This document shows, piece by piece, positions 25,824 to 34,091 of a stretch of DNA of 64,000 nt. Source of the DNA: Mesorhizobium sp. (lineage in GTDB: Bacteria > Pseudomonadota > Alphaproteobacteria > Rhizobiales > Rhizobiaceae); the NCBI GenBank assembly GCA_004017535.1, contig SAJS01000001.1:62001-126000 (forward strand), given 5' to 3'. How positions within the stretch are numbered: the stretch's first letter is position 1; each line of letters starts with the position of its first letter. The notes under the pieces are model-generated. The model did not search any database. It saw only the letters and a list, made by a program, of their open reading frames with translations, and was not told the origin of the DNA. Both the position numbers and the translations under genes were made by a program.

Positions 25824-27111
25824 AGGAACCTCACCCAGAAAGCCCGCCGACGGAGAAAATGCTGGCGAAAGAGCAAGCGACCAGGTCATTCGACTGGACA
25901 GCCAGCGCGAGCAGAGGCGCGGCAACAATCCGCCTGTCGTCGACGACGATGAGTTGGAAGCGCCCGTGGCGCCGGAGCCGGCGACGCTGGAGGCTCCCTC
26001 GGCGCAGCCGAAGCCGGCTTCCGTCACTGTAGCTCCGCCCGCTCCCGTCAAGCCGCGCCGCAGCCTGACGCGGCCGATCATGTTCGCGCTGCTGCCCGTC
26101 GCTCTGGTGGCCGGCGGCTACTACTATGTCGTCGGCGGCCAGATTATGACCACCGACAATGCCTATATCCAGGCGCAGTCGCTCGGCGTCTCGACCGACG
26201 TCTCCGGCACCGTCGACGAGATCGATGTGCACGACAACCAGGCGGTGAAGAAGGGCGATGTGCTCTTCCGGCTGCGGCCCGCCTCGTTCGAGACCGCGCT
26301 CGCCGGCGCCAAGGCGCAGCTCGGCACCGTGCGCAACCAGGTGCTGACGCTGCAGGCGAGCTACCAGCAGTCGCTGGCCTCGATCGACCAGGCTGAAGCT
26401 GACATTCCCTATTACGAGTCGGCCTTCCAGCGTCAGCAGGACCTGCTCAAGACCTCGACCGCTTCCAAGGCGACCTTCGACAGCGCCCAGCACGATCTGA
26501 TCGCGGCCCGCCAGAAGGTGACCGTCGCCAAGGCGCAGGCGCAGGCAATGCTTGCCCAGCTCGGCGGCGACGCCAGCCAGCCGGTCGAGCAGAACCCGTT
26601 CTACCTGCAGGCCCAGTCGGCGGTGGACGACGCGCAGCGCAACCTCAACGATTCCGTCGTCAAGGCGCCGTTCGACGGCATCGTCACCAATGTCGACGCG
26701 CTGCAGGTCGGCAAGTATCTGCCGGCCTCGCAGCCGGCCTTCAGCCTGGTATCATCGACCGACATCTGGATCGCGGCCGAGCCGAAGGAAACCGAGCTCA
26801 CCTATGTCCGGCCGGGACAGAAGGCGACGATCAGCATCGACGGCTATCCGGGCGAGGTCTGGCACGGCACCGTCGGCTCGATCAGCCCTGCATCGTCGTC
26901 CAGCTTCTCGCTATTGCCTGCGCAGAACACCTCGGGCAATTGGGTCAAGGTCGTGCAGCGCATCCCGATGCGGGTGACGATCGACGATCCGGATGGCAAG
27001 CCGCCGCTGCGCGGCGGCATGAGCGCGGTCGTCAGCATCGACACCGGTCACGCCCGCGGCCTGCCCGATTTCATCGCCAACCTCTTCAACCAATCCGGGT
27101 CAAAGTCATGA
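25816..27111 (+). CDS. HlyD/EmrA-type membrane fusion protein, second pump
   Basis: A 431-residue periplasmic adaptor. The first 85 residues are a long disordered cytoplasmic stretch rich in Pro, Ala and charged residues, then a membrane anchor (MFALLPVALVAGGYYYVVGG). Lipoyl half 1 is TDNAYIQAQSLGVSTDVSGT, then a coiled coil, lipoyl half 2 VVKAPFDGIVTNVDALQVGK, and a beta-barrel TDIWIAAEPKETELTYVRPG. It overlaps marR by 8 bases and the permease gene by 4 (ATGA), so expression is translationally coupled. It is paralogous in architecture to 16752-17945 but clearly diverged. Confidence 0.92.
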   Translation: MSEGTSPRKPADGENAGERASDQVIRLDSQREQRRGNNPPVVDDDELEAPVAPEPATLEAPSAQPKPASVTVAPPAPVKPRRSLTRPIMFALLPVALVAGGYYYVVGGQIMTTDNAYIQAQSLGVSTDVSGTVDEIDVHDNQAVKKGDVLFRLRPASFETALAGAKAQLGTVRNQVLTLQASYQQSLASIDQAEADIPYYESAFQRQQDLLKTSTASKATFDSAQHDLIAARQKVTVAKAQAQAMLAQLGGDASQPVEQNPFYLQAQSAVDDAQRNLNDSVVKAPFDGIVTNVDALQVGKYLPASQPAFSLVSSTDIWIAAEPKETELTYVRPGQKATISIDGYPGEVWHGTVGSISPASSSSFSLLPAQNTSGNWVKVVQRIPMRVTIDDPDGKPPLRGGMSAVVSIDTGHARGLPDFIANLFNQSGSKS

Positions 27112-28652
27112 CAACGGCTTCCGCGACAGGCGCGCCCCTGGTCGCCAATCGCGGCGCCATCACCGCCTGCGTCATCCTGGCGGTCATCATGCAGGCGCTG
27201 GACACCACCATCGCCAACGTCGCGCTGCCCTATATCCAGGGCAGCGTCTCGGCGAGCGCCGACCAGATCAACTGGGTGCTGACCTCCTATATCGTCGCCG
27301 CCGCCGTGATGACGCCGCCGTCCGGCTATCTCGCCAATCGCTTCGGCCGCAAGCGCATCCTTCTGGTGGCGATCACCGGCTTCGTCGTCGCTTCGGTGCT
27401 GTGCGGCTTTGCCCAGTCGCTGCCGCAGATCGTCGGCTTCCGCCTGCTGCAGGGCCTGTTCGGCGCAGCTCTCGTGCCGCTGTCGCAGTCGATCCTGCTC
27501 GACATCTACAGCGTCGAGGAGCGCGGCTCGGCCATGGCGCTGTTCGGCGTCTCGGTCATGGTCGGCCCTGTGCTGGGGCCGGTCATCGGCGGCTGGCTTA
27601 CCGAGAATGTCTCCTGGCGTTGGGTCTTCTACATCAACGTGCCGATCGGCGCGCTGGCGTTTATCGGCGTCTCGATGTTCGTCCAGGAAACGAAGCTCGA
27701 CTTGAAGGCAAGGCTCGACTGGCTGGGCTTCGGCATGCTCTCGATCGCCATCGCCTCGCTGCAGATGTTCCTCGACCGCGGCGAGCAGCTCAACTGGTTC
27801 TCCTCGGCCGAGATCATCGTCGAGGCGCTGGTCTGCGCGTCGGCCTTCTACATCTTCATCGTCCACACCTTCACCGCGCGCGACACCTTCGTGAACCCGC
27901 GGCTGTTCCTCGACCGCAACTTCGCCGTCGGTATGATCTTCATCTTCATCATCGGTATCACCTATCTCGCCTCGCTGGCGCTGATGACGCCCTACCTGCA
28001 GACGCTGATGGGCTATCCGGTGGTGACCGCCGGCATCGTCATGGGTCCGCGCGGCCTCGGCACCATGGCCTGCATGTTCCTGGTCGGCCGCCTGGTCGGC
28101 AAGGTGGACACACGCTGGCTGCTGTTCATCGGCCTCGCCATCACCGCCTGGGCGATGTACGACATGACCGGCTGGACGCCTGACGTCTCGCAATGGACGA
28201 TCATCAGCACCGGCTTCATCCAGGGTGCGGGTCTCGGCTTCCTGTTCGTGCCGCTCACCACCATCACCTTCGCCACGCTGGCGCCGGAGCGGCGGGCGGA
28301 AGGCACCGGCCTCTACAATCTGTCGCGCAACATCGGCTCCAGCGTCGGCATCTCGGTGGTCTCGGCGCTTTTGACGCAGAACCAGCAGATCAACCACGCC
28401 GATATCGCCACCTATGTGACGCCCTACAATCCGGCCTTCGGCGATCCGGCGGTCTCGCAGGCGCTGAGCCCTTACACCGCCGCCGGCCGCGCCGCGCTCG
28501 ACGGTCTGGTCACGCTGCAGGCCACGATCATCTCCTATATCGACGACTTCAAGCTGATGATGATTCTGTCGCTCGCCGCCATCCCGCTGGTGCTTCTGCT
28601 GCGCAAGCCGTCCACGCCGGCCAGGGTCGATCACAGCGCAGCCATCGAATAA
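27108..28652 (+). CDS. DHA2-family MFS efflux permease, second pump
   Basis: A 514-residue, 14-helix transporter. It starts MTTASATGAPLVANRGAITA at the ATG overlapping the adaptor stop. Motifs: MQALDTTIANVALPYIQGSV (helix 1, motif D1), NWVLTSYIVAAAVMTPPSGY, LANRFGRKRILL (motif A) and MVGPVLGPVIGGWLTENVSW (motif C). With the adaptor it should form a pump for lipophilic or phenolic compounds through an outer-membrane factor encoded elsewhere. A long inverted repeat (AAAAGGACCGGG/CCCGGTCCTTTT) begins right after the stop codon. Confidence 0.93.
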   Translation: MTTASATGAPLVANRGAITACVILAVIMQALDTTIANVALPYIQGSVSASADQINWVLTSYIVAAAVMTPPSGYLANRFGRKRILLVAITGFVVASVLCGFAQSLPQIVGFRLLQGLFGAALVPLSQSILLDIYSVEERGSAMALFGVSVMVGPVLGPVIGGWLTENVSWRWVFYINVPIGALAFIGVSMFVQETKLDLKARLDWLGFGMLSIAIASLQMFLDRGEQLNWFSSAEIIVEALVCASAFYIFIVHTFTARDTFVNPRLFLDRNFAVGMIFIFIIGITYLASLALMTPYLQTLMGYPVVTAGIVMGPRGLGTMACMFLVGRLVGKVDTRWLLFIGLAITAWAMYDMTGWTPDVSQWTIISTGFIQGAGLGFLFVPLTTITFATLAPERRAEGTGLYNLSRNIGSSVGISVVSALLTQNQQINHADIATYVTPYNPAFGDPAVSQALSPYTAAGRAALDGLVTLQATIISYIDDFKLMMILSLAAIPLVLLLRKPSTPARVDHSAAIE

Positions 28653-28746
28653 AAGGACCGGGATCCCGCCGCCCGCGGGACCCCGGCCTGCCCGGACGAC
28701 CTCCCAAACACGGGCGTCGCTGCGCCGGAAGCCGCCCGGTCCTTTT
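28651..28746 (+). terminator. Inverted repeat after the second pump operon
   Basis: Perfect 12-base arms AAAAGGACCGGG (28651-28662) and CCCGGTCCTTTT (28735-28746) enclose a 72-base GC-rich loop containing further pairing (CCGCCCGCGGGACCCCGG). The 3' arm ends in TTTT, consistent with an intrinsic terminator for the plus-strand operon. Confidence 0.65.
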
Positions 28747-28845
28747 GGGGAGGAATGGAATCATACGAAGCGGTGGCGGGCGGAGTTTCACCAGCCTCCT
28801 GCAATTTGCCGAAGTTGTTTCGCCTCGGCATTATCGGGCGGGCAA

Positions 28846-28870
28846 CAAAAAACCCCGGCCGAGGCCGGGG
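28846..28870 (-). terminator. Rho-independent terminator of yidC
   Basis: CCCCGGCC-GA-GGCCGGGG (28853-28870) is preceded on the plus strand by AAAAAA, so on the minus strand a strong 8-bp GC hairpin is followed by a T-tract. It sits about 25 bases after the yidC stop codon. Confidence 0.92.
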
Positions 28871-28896
28871 TTCTGACTGGAAAGCGCGGGGTCCGG

Positions 28897-30729
28897 CTAT
28901 TCCGCCGGCGATGGTTTCTTGCGGAACATCGCCGCCAGATTGTCCCACAATTCGATCTTGGCGCCCTGGCGCTTCATGATCACGCCCTGCTGCAGGATCG
29001 ACAGCGTGTTGTTCCAGGCCCAGTAGATGACGAGGCCGGCCGGGAACGAGCCCATCATGAAGGTGAAGATCACCGGCATCCAGGTGAAGATCGCGGCCTG
29101 CGTGGGGTCCGGGGGTGCCGGGTTCATGCGCATCTGCAGGAACATGGTGATGCCCATCACCACCGCCCAGGCGCCCATATGCGGCAGGAAGGCGGGCGCA
29201 GCGAAGGGCAGCAGGCCAAACAGGTTGAAGATCGACGTCGGATCGGGCGCCGCAAGATCGTGGATCCAGCCGAAGAACGGCGCGTGCCGCATCTCGATGG
29301 TGATGTAGAGCACCTTGTAGAGCGAGAAGAAGACCGGGATCTGCAGCGCCACCGGCCAGCAGCCGGCCAGCGGATTGATCTTCTCTGTCTTGTACAGCTC
29401 CATCATCGCCTGCTGCTGCTTCATCTTGTCGTCCGCGTATTTCTCGCGGATCTCGACCATCTTCGGCTGCACCTTCTTCATGTTCGCCATCGAGGCGTAT
29501 GACTTGTTGGCCAGGGGGAAGAAGATCGCCTTGACGATAACGGTGGTGGCGAGGATCGCCAGGCCGAAATTGCCGAAGAATTTGTAGAGCGTGTCGATGA
29601 GCCAGAACATCGGCTTGGTGATGAAATAGAACCAGCCCCAGTCGATCAGCAGGTCGAACTGGCGGATGTGCCGGTCCTTTTCATAGGCGTTGATGGTCGA
29701 GACTTCCTTCGCGCCGGCGAAGATTTCAGACTCGATCGTCGTCGACTGTCCAGGCGCGACGCTGATCGCGTCGGACAGGAAGTCGGACTGATAGCTGTGG
29801 CTGTGCGGCCCGTCCTTGAATTCGAAATAGGAGAATTTCGGCTGGAAGGGCTGCTTCTCCGTAGGGATAAGCGTCACGGCCCAGTATTTGTCGGTGATGC
29901 CGAGCCAGCCATCGGTGGATTTGCCGGGCTTGACTTCCTTGTCCTTCTCGATGGCCGCGTATTTGTACTCCGTCAGCCCTTCACTGCCGGTCACGCCGAT
30001 CAGGCCTTCATGCAGCACATAAGTGCTGGCCACGGCCGGTTTGTCGAAGCGGGTGACGCGCCCGTAATTGTAGAGCGAGACGGCGGCCGTTCCCGAATTC
30101 TGCACCGCGTCGGAAACGGTGAACATATATTCGTTGTCGATCGAGATGGTGCGCTTGAACGTCAGGCCCTTGTCGTTGGTGAAGGTCAGCGTCACCGGCG
30201 TCGAGGGCGTCAGCGTCGGATTGCCTTCGACGCTCCACACCGTATCCGCGCCCGGGACAGCGCCAGTCGCATCGTTGCCGACGAAGCCGATCTCGGCGAA
30301 ATAGCCGTTGGGCAGCGACGATGGGTTGAGCAGCTCGATCTCGGGCGAGTTCTTGTCGACCGTCTCGGTATAGTGCTTGAGCTTCAGGTCATCGAGGCGC
30401 GCGCCCGTCAGGTTGATCGAGCCCTCAAGGCTGGGCGTGTCGATCTTGACGCGCTTGGTCGCGGCAATGGCCTGGTCGCGGCTGGCGGCGGTCACCGCTT
30501 CACCGCCGGGTGCGCCGGGAACGCTGCCGGCCGCCGGGGCCGGCGTTCCGGTCGCGCCGGAATTGGCGCCGCCGCCCGCTTCCTTCTTCTGCGCCTCGAC
30601 GCGCTGCTGCTCGATGCGGGCTTGCTCGCGCTGCTGCTCCATCTTCGGGTTCATGTAGAACACCTGCCAGAGCGTCAGGATCAGCACCGACAACGCGATG
30701 GTGATGAAGAAATTGCGGTTGTTTTCCAT
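28897..30729 (-). CDS. yidC: Membrane protein insertase YidC (Oxa1 family)
   Basis: YidC inserts and folds inner-membrane proteins with or without SecYEG. At 610 residues it has the proteobacterial form: the first membrane helix (FFITIALSVLILTLWQVFYM), a linker rich in Gln, Ala and Gly, and the large periplasmic beta-domain (about residues 100-370). The conserved five-helix insertase core follows: LIDWGWFYFITKPMFWLID, AIFFPLANKSYASMANMKKV, IPVFFSLYKVLYITIEMRHA and SFPAGLVIYWAWNNTLSILQ. It is preceded 14 bases upstream by rnpA and followed by a strong terminator, so rpmH-rnpA-yidC form one unit ending here. Confidence 0.97.
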   Translation of the reverse strand: MENNRNFFITIALSVLILTLWQVFYMNPKMEQQREQARIEQQRVEAQKKEAGGGANSGATGTPAPAAGSVPGAPGGEAVTAASRDQAIAATKRVKIDTPSLEGSINLTGARLDDLKLKHYTETVDKNSPEIELLNPSSLPNGYFAEIGFVGNDATGAVPGADTVWSVEGNPTLTPSTPVTLTFTNDKGLTFKRTISIDNEYMFTVSDAVQNSGTAAVSLYNYGRVTRFDKPAVASTYVLHEGLIGVTGSEGLTEYKYAAIEKDKEVKPGKSTDGWLGITDKYWAVTLIPTEKQPFQPKFSYFEFKDGPHSHSYQSDFLSDAISVAPGQSTTIESEIFAGAKEVSTINAYEKDRHIRQFDLLIDWGWFYFITKPMFWLIDTLYKFFGNFGLAILATTVIVKAIFFPLANKSYASMANMKKVQPKMVEIREKYADDKMKQQQAMMELYKTEKINPLAGCWPVALQIPVFFSLYKVLYITIEMRHAPFFGWIHDLAAPDPTSIFNLFGLLPFAAPAFLPHMGAWAVVMGITMFLQMRMNPAPPDPTQAAIFTWMPVIFTFMMGSFPAGLVIYWAWNNTLSILQQGVIMKRQGAKIELWDNLAAMFRKKPSPAE

Positions 30730-30743
30730 CGAAAGCCTTTGGC

Positions 30744-31097
30744 CTATCGTGCGCCGCGTAGCCGGCGGGAAAGCTCGGCCTTCAACTGGCCGAACGGAGT
30801 GGCGAGCACGTCTTCACGCCCGACGATGACATAGTCATTGCCGGGCGCCATGTCATCGGCGGCGTGAACGCGCACGGCTTCCCTCAGCCGCCGCCGGACG
30901 CGGTTGCGCACCACGGCGTTGCCGACCTTCTTGGTGACGGTGTAGCCGACACGCGGCGCAAGGTCGTCGCCGCGGTCGAGAACTTCAACGAGAAAAAGCC
31001 GTCCGCGGCGTTTCTCGCCGCCGCGCACAGCCAGGAAGTCCGCGCGTTTCAGAAGCCGCCCGGGAGTTTTCCCCTTTGGCTTGCCGGTTGCGGGCAA
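30744..31097 (-). CDS. rnpA: Ribonuclease P protein component
   Basis: RnpA is the protein subunit that helps the RNase P RNA bind pre-tRNA leaders. The signature basic region is [20 protein letters not shown] followed by LREAVR; the N-terminal part [20 protein letters not shown] and the C-terminal [15 protein letters not shown] also match. The TTG at 31097 gives 117 residues, the normal length, 17 bases downstream of the rpmH stop. The frame stays open to 31202 through the rpmH gene, but that part is just rpmH read in another frame. The neighbours rpmH and yidC confirm the identity. Confidence 0.94.
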   Translation of the reverse strand: MPATGKPKGKTPGRLLKRADFLAVRGGEKRRGRLFLVEVLDRGDDLAPRVGYTVTKKVGNAVVRNRVRRRLREAVRVHAADDMAPGNDYVIVGREDVLATPFGQLKAELSRRLRGAR

Positions 31098-31113
31098 CGA
31101 TCTCGTCTTTCGT

Positions 31114-31248
31114 TCAGGCGCTGAGCCGCTTGCGACCGCGATTACGGCGGGCAGCAACGACGCCACGACCACCCTTGGTGGCCATGCGGGCACGGAAACC
31201 ATGCCGGCGCTTCCGGACGAGCTTGGACGGTTGGTATGTACGCTTCAT
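31114..31248 (-). CDS. rpmH: 50S ribosomal protein L34
   Basis: A 44-residue basic protein starting at the ATG at 31248 and reading [20 protein letters not shown], then [20 protein letters not shown] and RLSA before the TGA at 31114-31116. This is the complete, highly conserved L34 sequence. It is too short for many gene finders and overlaps a longer open frame in the rnpA register. It is the first gene of rpmH-rnpA-yidC, so the promoter should lie in the 250 bases upstream, shared with the divergent histidine kinase gene. Confidence 0.98.
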   Translation of the reverse strand: MKRTYQPSKLVRKRRHGFRARMATKGGRGVVAARRNRGRKRLSA

Positions 31249-31502
31249 TTGTTTTAATACCGCGGGGTGCGGCCCTTCTTGATTCTGTCACTCTGTAACA
31301 GGAGCTTTGCCGGGCCGGCTTAGGCGCGATCGAAACCGCGCCGGGACGAATGGCCCGAGCGTGAGCGGGCTTATAGAAAGAAGGTTTTTGGAAGTCAATC
31401 CGCCGTCGTCCCCGGGCATATTTTCGCTGGACCAAGGTTGAAATTGGCAAAAAAGCCGCAAATCGCATATCTTGCCGATCAAGCCTTTGTGAATGCGCGT
31501 CA

Positions 31503-32993
31503 ATGACGAGTGAAACTCAGTCCACGAACGATAAGGCAACCCCGGCGGCAAACCCGACGCGCCGGGTGCCGCTGTCGCGCGGCCTGTCGACAAAGCTTCT
31601 TCTGCTCACCATCGCCTTCGTGCTCTTGGCCGAAATCCTGATCTTCCTGCCCTGGATCGCCAGCTACCGGGTGAACTGGCTCAAGGAGCGGTTGAGCACC
31701 GCCGCCGCCGTGTCGATCGTTTTGTTGCAGGGCGAGCCCAACGCGCTGTCGCACAACGCTCAGAACGATGTGCTGATGGCGATCGGGGCCAAGGCGATCG
31801 CCGTTCGCGACGGCGGCGTCTCGCGGCTGCTCGTCGTTTCCGACATGCCGCCGCAGGTCGACGAGCATATCGACATCGCCAATGTCGGCCTGGTCAACGG
31901 CATGACCGGCGCGCTCGACACTTTGTTCTTCGGCGGCAAGCGCATGCTGCGCGTCTTCGGCCCGGTCGGCGACAGCGACAAGGAATTCGAGCTGATCATG
32001 CCGGATTACCGCCTGCGCGACGCTATGCTCAGATACTCGCGCAATGTCGCCGTCGTCTCGCTGCTCATCTCGCTCTTCACCGCAATGCTGGTCTATGCGG
32101 CGATCGACCTGATCATGATCGGGCCGATCCGCACCATGACGCGCTCGATCCTGTCCTTCTCCGAGGCGCCCGACGATCCCGGGCGCATAATCTGCCCGAC
32201 CGAGCGCGCCGACGAGATCGGCGTGGCCGAGCGCGAGCTGGCGCAGATGCAGGGCCGGCTGCAGAAGATGCTGTCGGAGCAGAAGCACCTCGCCGACCTC
32301 GGCCTTGCCGTGTCGAAGATCAACCACGACATGCGCAACATCCTGGCTTCCGCGCAGCTGATGTCGGACCGCCTGCGCCAGGTAAAGGATCCGACCGTGC
32401 AGTCCTTCGCGCCGAAGCTCTTGCGCGCGCTCGACCGCGCCGTCTCCTATTCCGAAGGCGTGCTTCACTATGGGCGCACCCAGGAGCCGGCGCCCTCACG
32501 CCGGCGCCTGCGGCTGCGCCAGCTGGTCGACGACGTGCACGGCCTGCTCGACATCGAGGAAGGCATCGAGTTCATCAATGGCGTCGAGCATGCCTTCGAG
32601 GTCGATGCCGATTCCGACCATCTCTTCCGCGTGCTCACGAATCTGTGCCGTAATTCCATTCAGGCGATGGCAGCCGATACGGAGAGGACGGTTGTGCGCC
32701 GGCTGGCGGTCGCCGCCGAGCGCCACGGCAGCGTCAGCCGCATCACCGTCACCGACACCGGCCCCGGCCTCCCGCCCAAGGCGCGCGAGAATCTGTTCGC
32801 CGCCTTCCGGGGCTCGGCGCGCAGCGGCGGCACCGGTCTCGGCCTGGCGATCGCGCATGAACTGATCCGCGCCCATGGCGGCTCGGTCGAACTTGTCGAA
32901 TCGATCGGTGGCCGCACCGTCTTCGCCGTCACCATCCCCGACCAGCCGGTGCGGCTCGATCAAGCGCGCAGCGGCCTGCGCCGCCCGGCTTGA
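31503..32993 (+). CDS. Orphan sensor histidine kinase
   Basis: A 496-residue membrane kinase. Two membrane helices (LLLLTIAFVLLAEILIFLPW and NVAVVSLLISLFTAMLVYAA) flank a roughly 150-residue periplasmic sensor region, followed by a HAMP-like linker. The phosphoacceptor is His275 in SKINHDMRNILASAQLMS; HDxRN is an unusual H-box. The ATPase domain has an N-box NLCRNSIQAM, G1 VTDTGPGLPP and G2 GSARSGGTGLGLAIAHELIR. No response regulator gene is adjacent, so the partner is elsewhere. The gene is divergent from rpmH. The signal is unknown. Confidence 0.92.
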   Translation: MTSETQSTNDKATPAANPTRRVPLSRGLSTKLLLLTIAFVLLAEILIFLPWIASYRVNWLKERLSTAAAVSIVLLQGEPNALSHNAQNDVLMAIGAKAIAVRDGGVSRLLVVSDMPPQVDEHIDIANVGLVNGMTGALDTLFFGGKRMLRVFGPVGDSDKEFELIMPDYRLRDAMLRYSRNVAVVSLLISLFTAMLVYAAIDLIMIGPIRTMTRSILSFSEAPDDPGRIICPTERADEIGVAERELAQMQGRLQKMLSEQKHLADLGLAVSKINHDMRNILASAQLMSDRLRQVKDPTVQSFAPKLLRALDRAVSYSEGVLHYGRTQEPAPSRRRLRLRQLVDDVHGLLDIEEGIEFINGVEHAFEVDADSDHLFRVLTNLCRNSIQAMAADTERTVVRRLAVAAERHGSVSRITVTDTGPGLPPKARENLFAAFRGSARSGGTGLGLAIAHELIRAHGGSVELVESIGGRTVFAVTIPDQPVRLDQARSGLRRPA

Positions 32994-33137
32994 GGTGTAC
33001 CGATATTCAGGTGATGCCGGCCTGCAAATGGCGCCTTCCTGTGCTTCCGGTGCTCACGTACTTTAAGTACGTTCCGCTCCGGTTCTCGGAATCCACCATT
33101 TTCGTCTCTGCCTGACCTGAATCTCGGCACACCTCCA
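32992..33137. repeat. Long nested palindrome (RIME-like) upstream of tRNA-Arg
   Basis: The outer arms GAGGTGTACCGATATTCAGG (from 32992) and ACCTGAATCTCGGCACACCT (from 33116) pair with two mismatches. Inside, CAAATGG pairs with CCATTTT. At the centre is a perfect palindrome, ACGTACTT-T-AAGTACGT at 33056-33072. It starts at the histidine kinase stop codon and resembles the large intergenic mosaic palindromes known from rhizobia. It may also end the kinase transcript. Confidence 0.75.
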
Positions 33138-33273
33138 CATCGGGGAACCGCCTGCGACAAAACTTTTGCCGGATCGGCTTGCAATTCTCAAATTCAGTCG
33201 TTAGGGAACACTCCACATCGCGGCCGGCCGTCTCGACCGGATCGCGGGGCTTGTGTCACACACGGCCTGTTGC

Positions 33274-33350
33274 GCGCCCGTAGCTCAGCTGGATAGAGCA
33301 CCAGACTACGAATCTGGGGGTCAGGAGTTCGAATCTCTTCGGGCGCGCCA
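33274..33350 (+). tRNA. tRNA-Arg (anticodon ACG)
   Basis: A 77-base tRNA with encoded CCA. The acceptor stem is GCGCCCG (33274-33280) with CGGGCGC (33340-33346); D-stem GCTC/GAGC; anticodon stem CCAGA/TCTGG with loop CTACGAA and anticodon ACG at 33308-33310; T-arm with GTTCGAATC. The ACG wobble A is read as inosine after TadA editing, so it decodes CGU, CGC and CGA. The AT-richer block that follows makes it a candidate integration site. Confidence 0.98.
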
Positions 33351-33381
33351 ATCATTCTGCAAATCGCATTTGATTGTGAGG

Positions 33382-33936
33382 CTAGGCAATAGAGCGTCTG
33401 ACGATCTTTTCACTTCTGCGTTTCGTCTCCGCCCTCGCGTCCTCATAGGCTTTTCTCAGGCCAATAAATTCAGGTTCTCGTCCTGCCCTCCTTGCAACGG
33501 TGTAGAGCCAATCGAGGTTGTTCAGCGCGCTTACGGTCTCAGATGGCTTGCGCCCAGCGCGTCGGGCCTTCCGTAGATGCTCAATGTTTAGCTTGGCAAT
33601 GCCCAGCCGGTGCATTTCTCGCAATTCTACAGTAGCGGGCTTGGTAGCATAGTCTGCAAAATGAGCGTCCACGAGATCATCAACGATGGCAAGCAAGCGC
33701 GTAGAAATTTCAAGCTCAGCCTCATAGGCCTCTTTGTACGATTGCTCCGACGCGTTGTTCGTCATCGTGCCGTAGCTGCTAAAGCTCCACTCGTTGGAGC
33801 AGCGCTGACAATCTGTGCCATAAGAGATTTGCACGGAACTCCAAGGGTTGTCCTGTGACGTGACGTATTTGAACAGCTTGCCTTGGCTGCACGGACACGG
33901 ACCCAATGCAATGTCGACTGTCTCAGATGTGCTCAT
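33382..33936 (-). CDS. Zinc-ribbon-like protein of unknown function, island gene
   Basis: A 184-residue protein from the ATG at 33936, which has a good Shine-Dalgarno GAGGAGT just upstream; the frame is open to 34113 but the extension lacks support. The N-terminus has Cys14 and Cys16 (GPCPCSQG) and Cys43 and Cys46 (TDCQRCSNEW), spaced like a zinc ribbon. The rest is helical and charged (ARRAGRKPSETVSALNNLDW, LRKAYEDARAETKRRSEK). I do not recognise a named family. Codon use is noticeably more AT-rich than in flanking core genes. It points toward the tRNA and is divergent from the nucleotidyltransferase/DUF262 pair, with about 155 bases between. Confidence 0.65.
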   Translation of the reverse strand: MSTSETVDIALGPCPCSQGKLFKYVTSQDNPWSSVQISYGTDCQRCSNEWSFSSYGTMTNNASEQSYKEAYEAELEISTRLLAIVDDLVDAHFADYATKPATVELREMHRLGIAKLNIEHLRKARRAGRKPSETVSALNNLDWLYTVARRAGREPEFIGLRKAYEDARAETKRRSEKIVRRSIA

Positions 33937-34091
33937 ATTTCCACTCCTCATAGCTTCCGTATACTGCGAGTGACCACGGTCATCCAGGGTTGAGGGTGTG
34001 TCCGAAAAAACGGCACGGTCGCCCATTTGCCTGGAGGGTTGCCTCGACTCTGGACGGAGCATAGAGTTCGGATCGGCGGGGGTAATCATGC

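Noticed and set aside
27048-28634. A 528-residue minus-strand frame opposite the second DHA2 permease
   Set aside because: Antisense shadow with His/Asp/Arg-rich composition. The plus-strand protein has transporter motifs and coupled neighbours.
31098-31202. N-terminal extension of rnpA through the rpmH gene, as in the nested rpmH/rnpA of Thermus
   Set aside because: The extra residues are rpmH read out of frame. A TTG start after rpmH gives the normal RnpA length.
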